A DNA stretch of 64,000 bases from Rhodocyclaceae bacterium (GCA_026417115.1 JAOADW010000049.1:44857-108856), one strand, 5' to 3'. Shown: positions 31,296 to 42,541, numbered from the stretch's first letter. A program made the numbers and translations. Notes: generated by a model from the sequence alone, not told the origin.

Positions 31296-33316
31296 TGTTG
31301 GCGCCTCTGTCTAGATCCGTACGCGCCAAGCTATTGCTCCTGGCCTTGGCGCCGATGTTGATCCTTCTCCCAATCTTGATCGCCCTGCTCGTCGTCTGGG
31401 GTGGCGATGCCTATCATCGCCTGTTGATCTATAAAGTGCGCAGCGACCTCGCCGTCGCCAAAGGGTATTTCGAGCGCGTGATGGAGAGCGTCGGCCAGGG
31501 GGTTGCGACCCAAGCAGCCTCACAACGTTTTGCAAGCGCCTTGGCCAATCGTGATTCGCGCCAGGTCGACGCATTCTTACGGGCCGCGCGCGATGCGCTG
31601 CAAATCGACTTTCTGCATTTCATCGGCGAAGACGGCCGGATTCTGGCCACGAGCTCTGCCCAGCGAGCCGGTGTTCCCGCCGAGCCGCAAACGGTGATAC
31701 GGCTTGCCCTCCAGGAAAAGCGCAATATCACCGCCCTGGCCGTCTATTCCGCCCAGGAGCTCGCCGCGATCGAGCCTGCTCTCGCCGCCCGCGCCTATAT
31801 CCCTCTTTTGCCCACGGCGAATGCGATGCCCACAGAGCGCACCGAAGAAAACCGCGGCTTGGTCATCCTTTCCGCCGCTCTCGTCGAAGATTCGCGTGGT
31901 CGCTTCCTTGGTCTCTTGGTTGGCGGCAGGTTGCTCAACCGCGACCTCGCCTTCGTCGACACGCTCAATGAGATCATCTATCCCGAGGGGTCGTTGCCTT
32001 TTGGAGGGCATGGCACGGCCACCCTTTTTCTTGACGATGTCCGCATCGCCACGAATGTTCGATTGTTCGCAGACGAGCGTGCGATCGGTACGCGCGTTTC
32101 TCAGGCCGTGCGCGAAGCAGTGCTCGAACGTGGCGAAACATGGCTCGATCGGGCATTCGTCGTCAACAATTGGTATGTCTCGGCCTACTTTCCTCTCTTG
32201 GATGCCAATGGCAAGCGCATCGGAATGCTTTACGTCGGCTATCTCGAAGGACCGTTTGCTGCCATGAAGCGGTGGGCGCTTGGGGGCATCGCTGCACTCT
32301 TCGTGCTCGCCGCGCTGTTTGCCACGCTCCTTTCGATTCGTTGGGCGAGAAAGGTTTTCGCTCCGCTCGAGAGAATGGATGCCACCATGCAAGCAATCGA
32401 AAACGGCCAGGTCTCCGCGCGCGTTGGGGATATTGCCAGCCAAGACGAGATCGGGCGGCTCGCCCATCATTTCGATCGCCTGCTTGACCGCCTGCAGTCA
32501 CAGCAAGACGAACTGAGACGCTGGGGAGAAGCGCTCGATGCCAAGGTCGCAGAACGCACCGCTGAACTGGAACGCGCTTATGCCGAGTTGCGGGCAACCC
32601 AGCGCCAGCTCGTCATGAGCGAAAAACTGGCAGCCATCGGCGAGCTCACGGCTGGGGTCGCTCATGAAATCAATAACCCGATTGCCGTGATTCAAGGCAA
32701 CCTCGATCTGATTCGGGAAGTCCTCGCTTCACAGGCCGCGCCGATCTCGGGCGAGCTGAGGCTGATCGATGCGCAGATCGAACGCATCCGGCTAATCGTC
32801 ACCAAGCTCTTACAGTTCGCGAGGCCTGCCGAATTCGCGGGCTACATTGAAGACGTCTCGCCATGCGAGCTATTTTCCGATTGTCTCGTCTTGGTCGGCC
32901 ACCTGCTCAAGCGAGGCAATATCGTCGTCACGCAAAGGATCGAAACCACTCGGTGCGCCGCCATCAATCGCAATGAGTTGCAACAAGTATTGATCAACCT
33001 CTTGGTCAACGCCATCCAGGCTCTCGGTGATCGTGGAGGACACGTGACGCTCGTCGCTCGCGACTGGAACGATGGAGACGTTGCCCAAGGAATCGTCATC
33101 GACGTGGCCGATGATGGCCCCGGCATTCCGCCGCAACATCTCGACCGTATCTTCGATCCTTTCTTCAGCACGAAAGGAACGGGAGGAACCGGCTTGGGCC
33201 TTTCGGTAAGCTTCGGGCTCGTCGAGCGCTATGGCGGCAAGATCACGGTCGACAGCACAGTGGGCAAAGGCGCCGTGTTTCACGTCTGGTTGCCCAGCGA
33301 GGCGCCTTCCTGTTAG
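31295..33316 (+). CDS. Sensor histidine kinase, periplasmic Cache-like sensor, HAMP, HisKA, HATPase
   Basis: ELTAGVAHEINNPIAVIQGNLDLI, VLINLLVNAIQAL, DDGPGIPPQHLDRIFDPFFSTKGTGGTGLGLS; GTG start overlaps stop of the regulator. Confidence 0.94.
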   Translation: MLAPLSRSVRAKLLLLALAPMLILLPILIALLVVWGGDAYHRLLIYKVRSDLAVAKGYFERVMESVGQGVATQAASQRFASALANRDSRQVDAFLRAARDALQIDFLHFIGEDGRILATSSAQRAGVPAEPQTVIRLALQEKRNITALAVYSAQELAAIEPALAARAYIPLLPTANAMPTERTEENRGLVILSAALVEDSRGRFLGLLVGGRLLNRDLAFVDTLNEIIYPEGSLPFGGHGTATLFLDDVRIATNVRLFADERAIGTRVSQAVREAVLERGETWLDRAFVVNNWYVSAYFPLLDANGKRIGMLYVGYLEGPFAAMKRWALGGIAALFVLAALFATLLSIRWARKVFAPLERMDATMQAIENGQVSARVGDIASQDEIGRLAHHFDRLLDRLQSQQDELRRWGEALDAKVAERTAELERAYAELRATQRQLVMSEKLAAIGELTAGVAHEINNPIAVIQGNLDLIREVLASQAAPISGELRLIDAQIERIRLIVTKLLQFARPAEFAGYIEDVSPCELFSDCLVLVGHLLKRGNIVVTQRIETTRCAAINRNELQQVLINLLVNAIQALGDRGGHVTLVARDWNDGDVAQGIVIDVADDGPGIPPQHLDRIFDPFFSTKGTGGTGLGLSVSFGLVERYGGKITVDSTVGKGAVFHVWLPSEAPSC

Positions 33317-33321
33317 AGTGC

Positions 33322-34257
33322 TCAAACCATGCCGCTTTCCTGCGCCAGGCGATCGGCATGATAGGACGAACGCACGAGCGGCGCGCTCGCCACATTGACG
33401 AAGCCGAGCGCGCGCGCTGCTTCCGCATAGATTTCGAAGACGTCGGGCGCGACATAGCGCGCCACCGGCAAGTGATGAGCGGAAGGCGCGAGGTACTGGC
33501 CTATCGTGAGCATGTCGACGCCATGCGCGCGCAAATCGCGCATGACGTCCAGAATTTCCTCATCGCGTTCGCCCAAACCCACCATGAGGCCGGATTTGGT
33601 CGGCACTTGGGGGGCAAGGCGCTTGAATTCGGCAAGCAGCCTCAACGAATGGGCATAATCGGCGCCAGGCCGTACCTGCTTGTAGAGGCGCGGGACGGTC
33701 TCGAGGTTGTGGTTCATCACGTCGGGAGGGTCGGCAGCGAGGATCGCCAGCGCCACGTCGAGTCGGCCACGAAAATCCGGCGTCAGGATCTCGATTTTCG
33801 TCGCCGGTGCCATCTTCCGGATCGCGCGTATGCAGGCAGCGAATTGTGCGGCGCCGCCATCCTTGAGATCGTCGCGATCTACGCTGGTGATGACGACATA
33901 GCGGAGCCCAAGTTCAGCGACGGTGTGCGCCAGGCGCTCTGGCTCTGCAGCATCGGGCGGCGCGGGCCGTCCGTGGCCGACATCGCAAAAAGGACAACGG
34001 CGTGTGCAGAGGTCGCCCAGGATCATGAAGCTTGCGGTGCCGTGGCCGAAGCATTCGCCGATGTTGGGGCAGGTCGCCTCCTCGCAGACCGTATGCAGGC
34101 CCTGCGCGCGCAAAAGCCGCTTCATCTCGCCAAAGCGCCCTGCGGAATGCACGGCCTTGACGCGTAGCCAGGATGGTTTCGACAAAGGCGTCGCCACCGG
34201 CACGACTTTGATAGGGATCCTTGACGTTTTGGCTTCGCCTTTCTGTTTGACGGTCAT
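33322..34257 (-). CDS. lipA: Lipoyl synthase
   Basis: [41 protein letters not shown]. Confidence 0.97.
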   Translation of the reverse strand: MTVKQKGEAKTSRIPIKVVPVATPLSKPSWLRVKAVHSAGRFGEMKRLLRAQGLHTVCEEATCPNIGECFGHGTASFMILGDLCTRRCPFCDVGHGRPAPPDAAEPERLAHTVAELGLRYVVITSVDRDDLKDGGAAQFAACIRAIRKMAPATKIEILTPDFRGRLDVALAILAADPPDVMNHNLETVPRLYKQVRPGADYAHSLRLLAEFKRLAPQVPTKSGLMVGLGERDEEILDVMRDLRAHGVDMLTIGQYLAPSAHHLPVARYVAPDVFEIYAEAARALGFVNVASAPLVRSSYHADRLAQESGMV

Positions 34258-34877
34258 AGCAGATCCTCGAGGCATCCGATCAGTCCTCTGGCGACATCCT
34301 CGAGGTTTGCATGGGGCGCAAGCGCGCACAGCTGGGTGACTTGCATGCCCTCGTAGCCACAGGGATTGATCGCAGCAAACGGAGAAAGATCCATGTCGAC
34401 GTTGAGCGACAGGCCATGATAGCAGCAGCCGTTGCGCACCCTAAGCCCTAGGGCGGCAATCTTTTTGCCGCCGACATAGACGCCAGGAGCGCCGTGGATG
34501 CGCTCGCCAGCAACGCCATATGCCGCCAGGAGACGGATGGCCGCCTCTTCGAGCCGATGGACGAGGCCTTTGACGGTCAGGCCGCGACGACGGAGATCGA
34601 GCAAAACATAGGCAATGAGCTGGCCTGGACCATGATAGGTGATCTGGCCGCCGCGGTCCGTATGGACCAAAGGCACGCCAATGTCATAACGTCGATGCTC
34701 GGGTTTGCCCGCAAGCCCCAGCGTGAAGATGGGAGGGTGTTCGCAAAGCCAGATTTCGTCATGCGTCGCGCCATCCCGAGCCGCGGTAAACGCCCGCATC
34801 GCTTCCCATGCGGCCCGATAGTCGACAAGGCCAAGGTTTTTGACGCACAGAGGGGGACGGCCGTCGCGGGCGCTCAC
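34254..34877 (-). CDS. lipB: Lipoyl(octanoyl) transferase
   Basis: [62 protein letters not shown]. Confidence 0.97.
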   Translation of the reverse strand: MSARDGRPPLCVKNLGLVDYRAAWEAMRAFTAARDGATHDEIWLCEHPPIFTLGLAGKPEHRRYDIGVPLVHTDRGGQITYHGPGQLIAYVLLDLRRRGLTVKGLVHRLEEAAIRLLAAYGVAGERIHGAPGVYVGGKKIAALGLRVRNGCCYHGLSLNVDMDLSPFAAINPCGYEGMQVTQLCALAPHANLEDVARGLIGCLEDLL

Positions 34878-35140
34878 AGAACGACCTTCACCCAGGGATG
34901 CGCGACGAGCTCACGATAGAGCGCATCGAGCTGTGCGTGCGACTGCGCACGAATCGAGCAGGTAACCGAGAGATACCGTCCCCGTGCGGAAGCGCGCATC
35001 GTCACCGTCGCGGCATCGAAATCCGGCGCATATTTTTTCACGATGGCGACGATGGTTTGGGCAAAATCGTCACGTCGCTCCCCCAATACCTTGATGGGGA
35101 AATCACAGGGGAATGCGAGCAAGGTTTCGCGCTCAGCCAC
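34874..35140 (-). CDS. DUF493 (YbeD-like) family protein, probable GTG start
   Basis: [32 protein letters not shown]...[31 protein letters not shown]. Confidence 0.85.
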   Translation of the reverse strand: MAERETLLAFPCDFPIKVLGERRDDFAQTIVAIVKKYAPDFDAATVTMRASARGRYLSVTCSIRAQSHAQLDALYRELVAHPWVKVVL

Positions 35141-35987
35141 GGCGTGCGCTTTCCTTGAATGCCTGATACCAGCGATACATCGCGCGGTAATATGGCCCAG
35201 GCGCGCCCGCGCCGATTTGGCGGCCATCGAGCTCGACGACCGCCAACACCTCCTTGGTCGAAGAAGTAAGCCAGATTTCATCGGCGGCAAAAACTTCCTC
35301 GACGAAGATGTCGCGCACCACGACAGGAAGGCCATGGCGCTGCGCCAACTCGAGCACGACGTCGTATGTGATGCCCGAGAGCATCAGGTGATTTTTCTGA
35401 GGGGCGTGGAGCACGCCCTGCTTGACCACCAGGACGTTGGCGGCGGCGCCTTCGGTCAAGACGCCGTCGCGGAAAAGCACCGTCTCGGCGCAGCCGGCGT
35501 CGACGGCCATTTGCCGCAACAGACAATTCGCAAGCAGCGAGGTCGCTTTGATGTGACACCTGAGCCAACGATAGTCGGGAGCCGTGATCGCCGCGACGCC
35601 ATTTTCCACCTGTTCTGGCGGCGGCGGGCTCAACGCTTCGGCGAGCGCGAAGACAGTCGGGCGCGCCTCTTTGGGAAACGCATGGTTGCGCACCGCCATC
35701 GGACCGCGCGTGATTTGCAGGTAGAGCGACTGATCTTCCCATTCGGCCTCGCCGACGAGGCGAGCGACGACGGCGCGCCAGCCCGCCTCATCCAAAGGCG
35801 AGGAGAGCCGAATGGCCGCAAGGCTCTTTTGGAGGCGCGCCAGATGCTCCTCGAGGCGAAAAGGGCGCCGTCCATAGACCGGAATCACTTCATAGACGCC
35901 ATCGCCAAACAGGAAACCGCGATCCATGGGCGAGACGCGCGCCGCCGCAAGCGGCAGAAATTCTCCATTGAGATAACAAAGCGCCAT
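35133..35987 (-). CDS. PLP fold-type IV aminotransferase (D-amino acid aminotransferase-like)
   Basis: YLNGEFLPLAAARVSPMDRGFLFGDGVYEVIPVYGRRPFRLEEHLARL. Confidence 0.9.
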   Translation of the reverse strand: MALCYLNGEFLPLAAARVSPMDRGFLFGDGVYEVIPVYGRRPFRLEEHLARLQKSLAAIRLSSPLDEAGWRAVVARLVGEAEWEDQSLYLQITRGPMAVRNHAFPKEARPTVFALAEALSPPPPEQVENGVAAITAPDYRWLRCHIKATSLLANCLLRQMAVDAGCAETVLFRDGVLTEGAAANVLVVKQGVLHAPQKNHLMLSGITYDVVLELAQRHGLPVVVRDIFVEEVFAADEIWLTSSTKEVLAVVELDGRQIGAGAPGPYYRAMYRWYQAFKESARRG

Positions 35988-35996
35988 CTTGAGTCC

Positions 35997-37142
35997 TCAC
36001 TGTAGCCAAAGCTTGAGGGTATCCCATGCGCGCTTGAAGAAGCCGGCCACGGGCACGTCGGCGAGCGCGACCAGCGGAAATTCGCCGAGCGGCGCGCCAT
36101 CCACGGCGAGCTTCAGCGTCGCGACGACCTCGCCCTTTTGCACCGGCGCCAGCAGAGGCTCGCGCGCGCTCACCGTCGCCGAGAGGCGTTCCGGATTATT
36201 GAGCGCCTCGCGCGGAATGGACAACACGAGATCGTCGAGAACGCCCACGCGCAGGCGGCTGTCCTTGCCCTTGAAAACAGAGAGCTCGGCGATCGTCTGG
36301 CCTTTCTCGTAGAGCCTGGCCGCGGCATAGGCGCGCAGGCCATAATGCAGCAGCCGCGTCGTCTCTTGCACGCGCGCCGCATCGGAGGCCGCGCCCAAGA
36401 CGATGGCCGTCAGCCGCCTTGCGCCATCATAACGCGAAGCGATCAGACAGTAGCCCGCCGTTTCGGTGTGTCCCGTCTTTACCCCGTCGACGGCGGGATC
36501 CAGCCAGAGCAGGCGATTGCGATTCGGTTGTTTGATCTTGTTCCACGTGTATTCCTTCACCGCATAGCGTTTGTAATCCTCGGGGAAATCGCGGATCAGG
36601 GCCGTCGTGAGCTTGGCGAGATCGGCCGCCGTGGTGTAATGCGCAGGATCGGGCAGGCCCGTGGCGTTGGCGAAATTCGTCTGGGTCATGCCAAGGCGCC
36701 GTGCTTCGGCGTTCATCAGCGCAACGAAGGCCTCCTCGCTGCCTGCCACGGCTTCTGCGAGCGCGATCGTCGCATCGTTGCCAGACTGGATCACCATGCC
36801 CGAGATCAACTCATCGATGGTCACGCGCTGATCGGGCGCGATGAACATGCGCGAGCCGGGTGCGCGCCAGGCCTTTTCCGAAACCGGCGCCACCTGGTCC
36901 CGGCGAATGCGCCCCTCGCGCAAGGCAGCCGAGACGACGTAGGAGGTCATGATTTTCGTCAAGGAAGCAGGCTCGATGCGCATATCTTGAGCTTGCGCGG
37001 CCAAGACTTGTCCTGTCGCATGATCGATCAGCAGCCAGGCGCGTGCGGAAAGCTGAGGCGGCGGCTCCGCCGCAAACGCCGCGAGTGCGCACCACAACGA
37101 AATGAGCCAGGGCAGACGTCGAACGATCGATGTATTTTTCAT
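35997..37142 (-). CDS. dacC: D-alanyl-D-alanine carboxypeptidase (PBP5/6 type)
   Basis: EPASLTKIMTSYVV (SxxK), IQSGNDATIALAEAVAGSE (SxN), DGVKTGHTETAGYCL (KTG). Confidence 0.93.
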   Translation of the reverse strand: MKNTSIVRRLPWLISLWCALAAFAAEPPPQLSARAWLLIDHATGQVLAAQAQDMRIEPASLTKIMTSYVVSAALREGRIRRDQVAPVSEKAWRAPGSRMFIAPDQRVTIDELISGMVIQSGNDATIALAEAVAGSEEAFVALMNAEARRLGMTQTNFANATGLPDPAHYTTAADLAKLTTALIRDFPEDYKRYAVKEYTWNKIKQPNRNRLLWLDPAVDGVKTGHTETAGYCLIASRYDGARRLTAIVLGAASDAARVQETTRLLHYGLRAYAAARLYEKGQTIAELSVFKGKDSRLRVGVLDDLVLSIPREALNNPERLSATVSAREPLLAPVQKGEVVATLKLAVDGAPLGEFPLVALADVPVAGFFKRAWDTLKLWLQ

Positions 37143-37163
37143 AGGCTTGTCCCCATTTGTCCT

Positions 37164-38129
37164 TCAGCGCACGACGACGCTTTCGAGGGCGAAAGCGTTC
37201 TTCAGGGTTTCCGCCACGGCGCGCGCCTCACGGGCGTCGCGCCACGGCCCGAGCTGAAGTTTGTAGAGATTGGCGCTCGCACGTATCGACAATTTCTCTC
37301 CCATGTCTCCTAGGGCGAGAATCAATTTCGCACGCAGGGCCTCGGCATTTTCGCGGCTGCTGAAGGCGCCGAGCTGCAGCCAATGCGCGTCGCCCTCGAT
37401 GCGGTCCTCGATCGTCGCAGGCGCGGTTTCAGGGGCGGCACCGGCGCGGCCATTCGTCGCCGCCGCCAAGGGGGGCGTCGGCGCCCCGGCGGGAAACACC
37501 CGTTCGACGATGACCTTGCCGCTGCCCTGCTCGAGCAAACCCAGTTTCCATGCCGCCACATAGGATAAATCGATCAAGCGCTCATGGAGGAAAGGGCCGC
37601 GATCATTGATGCGCACCACGATCGATCGACCGTTGGTGGGGTTGGTGACGCGTGCGTAAGAAGGGATCGGCAGCGTCGGATGCGCCGCGGTCATCGCGAA
37701 CATGTCATAGCGCTCGCCGCTCGAGGTCGGCTGACCGTGGTAACGGCGGCCATACCAGCTGGCAATCCCTTCCGCACGGTAGGAGGCATCCGCCGCCAAC
37801 GGTCGATATTCCCGGCCAAACACCGAGTAAGGGCGATTGGCGAAGCGATGCAGCGGCTCGACCCGCGGTATTGCGTCGGGAATGGTAGAGAGATCGAGCG
37901 TAGGGTCGAGGGGGCCATCGTCGAGATAATAGCCGCCTTTCCTGGGCAGGTTCACCGGCGCCGCAGGAGGCAAAGAGGCTACCGTGGCAGCAGCCGTTTC
38001 GAGGGCGCTCGTTTCGGCCGCCGGTCGGGGCGGTTGCACGCTACAGGCGAGAAGCAGGAAGGATGCGCCGAAGGCGAAGGGATGGCGCCATTTCCCTCCA
38101 CAATCGGAAGAAGGGCTGCAAGGGTTCAT
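37164..38129 (-). CDS. rlpA: Septal ring lytic transglycosylase RlpA family lipoprotein with SPOR domain
   Basis: LLLACS lipobox; GIASWYGRRYHGQPTSSGERYDMFAMTAAHPTLPIPSYARVTN; C-terminal SPOR HWLQLGAFSSRENAEAL. Confidence 0.92.
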   Translation of the reverse strand: MNPCSPSSDCGGKWRHPFAFGASFLLLACSVQPPRPAAETSALETAAATVASLPPAAPVNLPRKGGYYLDDGPLDPTLDLSTIPDAIPRVEPLHRFANRPYSVFGREYRPLAADASYRAEGIASWYGRRYHGQPTSSGERYDMFAMTAAHPTLPIPSYARVTNPTNGRSIVVRINDRGPFLHERLIDLSYVAAWKLGLLEQGSGKVIVERVFPAGAPTPPLAAATNGRAGAAPETAPATIEDRIEGDAHWLQLGAFSSRENAEALRAKLILALGDMGEKLSIRASANLYKLQLGPWRDAREARAVAETLKNAFALESVVVR

Positions 38130-39211
38130 TTCTGCACCAACATGCGATTTTTCTGAATCGACATCAGGATGCCGACGGCCAGGCAAAGCGTCACCAAGGC
38201 CGTACCGCCATAACTGATGAACGGCAAGGGCACGCCGACGACCGGCAGGATGCCGGAGACCATGCCCATATTGACGAAAGCATAGGTGAAGAGCACCAGC
38301 GTCAAGGAGCCCGCCAGCAAGCGCGAAAACAGATTCGCCGCACCGCTGGCGATCGCAAGTCCGCGCGCAATGAGCAGCGCAAACAGCACAAGTAAGACGA
38401 GATTGCCCAAGAGCCCGAATTCTTCCGACCAAACCGCGAAAATGAAATCCGTATGACGTTCAGGAATGAACTCGAGCTGGGCTTGCGTGCCCTCGCGCCA
38501 GCCCTTCCCCAGGACGCCGCCCGAACCGATGGCGATCGTCGATTGGATGATGTGGAAGCCTTTCCCGAGCGGATCCTTTTCCGGGTCGAGTAGGGTGAGG
38601 ATGCGGTTTCTCTGGTAATCGTGCAGCCAATGCCAGGCAAACGGCGCGATAAAGGCTGCGGCCAGTAGGGAACCGATGATCACTTTCCAAGGCAATCCCG
38701 CGAAAAAGAGGACGAAAAAGCCCGCCGCGAAGACGAGGATCGCCGTGCCCAAATCCGGCTGCTTGGCGATCAGGGCGACGGGGACAGCGAGCAGCAAGGC
38801 CGCGATTAAAAATTGCTTGAACCCCAAGAGCGCCTCATGCTTCTGGAAATACCACGCGAGCATCATGGGCATGGCGATCTTCATCAATTCGGACGGCTGC
38901 ACGCGCATGAAACCGAGATTGAGCCAACGTCGCGCCCCTTTCGAAACGTCGCCAAAGAGCGCCACCGCAACGAGCAGCAAGACGCCGACCAGATAGATCG
39001 GCAGGGCCCATTCCATGAGCCGCTGGGGAGGCAGTTGGGCGGCGATGCGCATCACCACGAGCGCAACCGCGATGTTCGAGAATTGTGCGACGAGCATGTG
39101 AGGCGCGGCGCTTGCCTGGGCGATCACGGAAAGGATCAGCAAGATCAGCGTGAGCGCAAACAAAGAGGCGTCGATCGGCGCGATCAGCCAATGGAAGAAG
39201 CGGCGGATCAT
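38126..39211 (-). CDS. rodA: Rod shape-determining protein RodA (SEDS glycosyltransferase)
   Basis: PSELMKIAMPMMLAWYF, KQPDLGTAILVF, LPVVGVPLPFISYGGTALVTL. Confidence 0.95.
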   Translation of the reverse strand: MIRRFFHWLIAPIDASLFALTLILLILSVIAQASAAPHMLVAQFSNIAVALVVMRIAAQLPPQRLMEWALPIYLVGVLLLVAVALFGDVSKGARRWLNLGFMRVQPSELMKIAMPMMLAWYFQKHEALLGFKQFLIAALLLAVPVALIAKQPDLGTAILVFAAGFFVLFFAGLPWKVIIGSLLAAAFIAPFAWHWLHDYQRNRILTLLDPEKDPLGKGFHIIQSTIAIGSGGVLGKGWREGTQAQLEFIPERHTDFIFAVWSEEFGLLGNLVLLVLFALLIARGLAIASGAANLFSRLLAGSLTLVLFTYAFVNMGMVSGILPVVGVPLPFISYGGTALVTLCLAVGILMSIQKNRMLVQK

Positions 39212-41097
39212 GGACTGCTCTCCTCGGCGTCTTCGTCAGTCGGCGCAGCGCCTGAAGGCCACTTGCCCAAAAGATAGTAATCGAGCACTTGGCGGGCGAT
39301 GGGTGCGGCAGCCTGCGCGCCAAAGCCGCCGTTTTCGACCAAGACGGCGAGCGCGATCTTGGGCTTTTCCACGGGCGCGAAAGCGATGTAGAGCGCATGA
39401 TCGCGCAGATGCGCACTCATCGTCTCGGTCTTGTGTTCGGCGCCCTTGTAGGAAAACACCTGCGCAGTTCCGGTTTTCCCCGCCACCGTATAGGGCGCGC
39501 CGGCAAAGGCGCGGGCGCCCGTGCCTTCTTTGTTGACGCCCACCATCGCGCGCTTGATGACGTCGAGGTGCTCTTGCTTTATGGGGAGCTTCTTGATGGG
39601 GTTTGGCTCGATGTAGCGTCGCTCGCCCGTGCGCGTGTCGGTCACATAGCGCACCAAATGCGGCCTGAACATTACGCCGTCATTGGCCAGCGTGGCCGTG
39701 GCAAGCGCAAGCTGCATGGGCGTGTAGGCGTTATAGCCCTGGCCGATGGCGATGGAAACGGTTTCTCCGGCATACCATTTTTGCTGCTCCGGCTTTCTGA
39801 AGCGTTTCTTCTTCCACGCTTGCGAAGGCAGCACGCCCTCGACTTCTCCCTCGATATCGACCCCCGTCTTTGCGCCAAACCCGAACATAGACATGAAGCT
39901 CGCGATATTGTCGATGCCGAGATCATTGGCCAGGACGTAGTAGTAGGTGTCGCAAGAGACGACGATCGATTTATACATGTCGACGAGGCCATGCCCTCCC
40001 TTTTTGTCGTCCCGGAAGACATGGTTACCGAAAACGAAATAGCCGGGGTCCAGAATCGCTTGTTCGGGCCGGCGCTTGCCATAATGCAAGGCGGCGAGCG
40101 CCATGAAGGGCTTGAAGGTGGAGCCGGGCGGGTAGGCGCCTGTCAAGGCGCGATTGACGAGCGGCTTGTCAGGCGATTCGTTGAGCGCCTGCCAGTCGGC
40201 GGCGCCAATCCCGTCGACGAAGAGATTGGGGTCGAAGGTGGGCTTGGAAACGAGCGCGAGGATGCCGCCCGTGTCTGGCTCGATCGCCACCAAGGCGCCG
40301 CGCCGATCGCCAAAGGCGCGCTCTGCGATTTCCTGCAATTTAGCGTCCAAGGTCAGCGTCAGATTGTTGCCCGCAATCGGCGGCGTGCGGGACAGCACGC
40401 GCACGGCGCGCCCGCCGGCGTCTACCTCGACTTTTTCATAGCCGGCAACGCCATGCAGCTCGAATTCATAGGATTGTTCGAGGCCGGCCTTGCCGAAATG
40501 CTCAGCGCCGCGATAATTGGCGCTTTGGTTGGCTTCTTCGATGCGCGCGAGATCGCGCTCCGCGATGCGTCCGAGATAGCCCAAGGCATGGGAAGCGAGC
40601 TCCCCCTTCGGATATTGCCGGAACAGTCTGGCCTTGATCTCCACGCCCGGAAAGCGGTAGCGGCGTGCGATGAACTTCGCCACCTCCTCGTCGGAAAGCC
40701 GTGTTTTCAGGGGTAAGGATTCGAAGCGTTTGGCGTCCTCCATCAGCCGCCGAAAGCGGCGCCGATCTCTCGCTTCGATGGTGATGAATTCGGACAAGCG
40801 ATCGATCGTACCTTCGAGGTCGTCGACTTGAGACGGCGTGATTTCGAGCGTATAGGCCGAATAATTGTGCGCGAGCACCTCGCCGTGGCGATCGAGGATC
40901 AGCCCACGCGTGGGCGGAATCGGCAAGAGCGAGATGCGATTGTCTTCCGCACGCGTGCGGAAGTGCTCGTATTGGAGCACTTGCAGCCAAAAAAAGCGTG
41001 CTGCCAAGATCAGGAAAGCCACGAGCACGAAGCCGCCGGCGACCATCAGCCGCCGACGAAAACGCTCGAGGCTTTCTTGGGTCGAGGAAAGCTCCAT
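39208..41097 (-). CDS. mrdA: Penicillin-binding protein 2
   Basis: YPPGSTFKPFMALAAL (SxxK), VAGKTGTAQVF, MSMFGFGAKTGVDIEGEVEGVLPS. Confidence 0.96.
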   Translation of the reverse strand: MELSSTQESLERFRRRLMVAGGFVLVAFLILAARFFWLQVLQYEHFRTRAEDNRISLLPIPPTRGLILDRHGEVLAHNYSAYTLEITPSQVDDLEGTIDRLSEFITIEARDRRRFRRLMEDAKRFESLPLKTRLSDEEVAKFIARRYRFPGVEIKARLFRQYPKGELASHALGYLGRIAERDLARIEEANQSANYRGAEHFGKAGLEQSYEFELHGVAGYEKVEVDAGGRAVRVLSRTPPIAGNNLTLTLDAKLQEIAERAFGDRRGALVAIEPDTGGILALVSKPTFDPNLFVDGIGAADWQALNESPDKPLVNRALTGAYPPGSTFKPFMALAALHYGKRRPEQAILDPGYFVFGNHVFRDDKKGGHGLVDMYKSIVVSCDTYYYVLANDLGIDNIASFMSMFGFGAKTGVDIEGEVEGVLPSQAWKKKRFRKPEQQKWYAGETVSIAIGQGYNAYTPMQLALATATLANDGVMFRPHLVRYVTDTRTGERRYIEPNPIKKLPIKQEHLDVIKRAMVGVNKEGTGARAFAGAPYTVAGKTGTAQVFSYKGAEHKTETMSAHLRDHALYIAFAPVEKPKIALAVLVENGGFGAQAAAPIARQVLDYYLLGKWPSGAAPTDEDAEESSP

Positions 41098-41621
41098 CAG
41101 ATCGGTCTCGTCTCATCCCGCTCGATGGGGCGATACTGGGGCAACAGCAAGAGATAGCTGAGCGGGTGCCAAAGCAGCGCAGCCACTGCGCTGGAGAGGA
41201 AATAGGCAAGCCCCGGGAAATCGCCGCCTACGGCCAGACGTAGCAGGAGCTGCGCGGCTTGCGCCAGTAACAACAGCAAAAAGACATGCGCCGCCTGGCC
41301 CGGCAACGAGAACCAGAGCACCCGTCGCGACCAGCCATTGGCCAAAAAAGCGAGCACGACATAGGCCAAGGCATGTTGTCCGAGGATGCTACCTTCGGCG
41401 ACATCCATCGCCAGTCCCATCAGGAAGCCAATACCCATGCCAACCTTGAAAGGTTGATGGATGCACCAGAAAGCGAGCACGAGCGCCGCCCAATCGGGAA
41501 GAAAGACCACCGGCCCCATCGGCAGCCAGGCGAAAAACAATGCAGCGAGCAAGGACGCAGCGATGAACCACGGCTTGACCGGCAGCAAGATGCGCTTCGA
41601 GGCGTGCGTGGGCTGTATCAT
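41097..41621 (-). CDS. mreD: Rod shape-determining protein MreD
   Basis: Small multi-TM protein between mreC and mrdA; start MIQPTHASKRILLPV. Confidence 0.88.
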   Translation of the reverse strand: MIQPTHASKRILLPVKPWFIAASLLAALFFAWLPMGPVVFLPDWAALVLAFWCIHQPFKVGMGIGFLMGLAMDVAEGSILGQHALAYVVLAFLANGWSRRVLWFSLPGQAAHVFLLLLLAQAAQLLLRLAVGGDFPGLAYFLSSAVAALLWHPLSYLLLLPQYRPIERDETRPI

Positions 41622-42541
41622 CGGCGCATACTCCTGGCCTTGCGGGCTTTCGCGCTGGATCTTTCCGGTGCCGGTTCTGCGTTCGGCGGGGGCGTCGCAG
41701 CGAGCTTGCCCATCACCAAGACCGGCCCGTTTCTTTCGACGCCAGCCAGCGGCGCGCATTCGATGCGGGCGAAGGTCGATGAGGCTTCGCGATCGATTTT
41801 CGTCACCTCCGCCACGGGTAGGCCTGGCAAATAGACGCCGTCGAGCCCCGAGGTGACGAGGTGGTCGCCGACCTCGACGTCGGCGTTGATCGGCAGGAAT
41901 TTGAGCTCCAACACGCCGCCGCCAGCGCCTGCCAAAACCGCGCGCAGGCCGTTACGCGCCAGCTCCACGGGCACCGCCATGTTCTTGTCGGTGATCAGCG
42001 TCGCTTCGCTCGTCAAAGGCAGCACGCGTGTGATCTGGCCCACCAATCCCGTTTCATCGATGACCGGCTGACCCTCGACGATGCCATGGGCCGCGCCCCG
42101 ATCAAGAAGCACCTTGCGCGAAAAGGGGTCGCGCGTGGCGGAAAGGATCTGCGCCGCCTGGGTTGGCGCTTCAACGCGCTCCGCCATCGCCAAGAGCGCG
42201 CGCAGGCGTCGATTCTCGGCGGCAAGGTGCTCTTGGCGCAACAGCAAGTTCGCTTGCTCCAACTGGCGCGCGCGCAAGGTTTCGTTTTCTTCTTTCAGCT
42301 GCCGGATTTCGGCCAGATAGGCGCTCGCATCCTGCATTCCCTCGACGGGCAACAGCAAGGCGCGCTGGATGGGCCAAAAAATGGCCGCCACGGCCTGCCG
42401 CAGCGGGGAGAGCAAAGCAAAGCGCAGATCCGCCGCCACGAGCAAGAGCGACAGCGCCAGGTAGAGGGCCAAGCGCATCACGGGTGCCGGCCCGCGCTTG
42501 AAAAAGGGCGGCGGCGTATGACCAGCGACTACAGAGGCCAC
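41618..42541 (-). CDS. mreC: Rod shape-determining protein MreC
   Basis: TM then coiled coil; VIDETGLVGQITRVLPLTSEATLITDKNMAVPV; GDHLVTSGLDGVYLPGLPVAEV. Confidence 0.94.
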   Translation of the reverse strand: MASVVAGHTPPPFFKRGPAPVMRLALYLALSLLLVAADLRFALLSPLRQAVAAIFWPIQRALLLPVEGMQDASAYLAEIRQLKEENETLRARQLEQANLLLRQEHLAAENRRLRALLAMAERVEAPTQAAQILSATRDPFSRKVLLDRGAAHGIVEGQPVIDETGLVGQITRVLPLTSEATLITDKNMAVPVELARNGLRAVLAGAGGGVLELKFLPINADVEVGDHLVTSGLDGVYLPGLPVAEVTKIDREASSTFARIECAPLAGVERNGPVLVMGKLAATPPPNAEPAPERSSAKARKARSMRR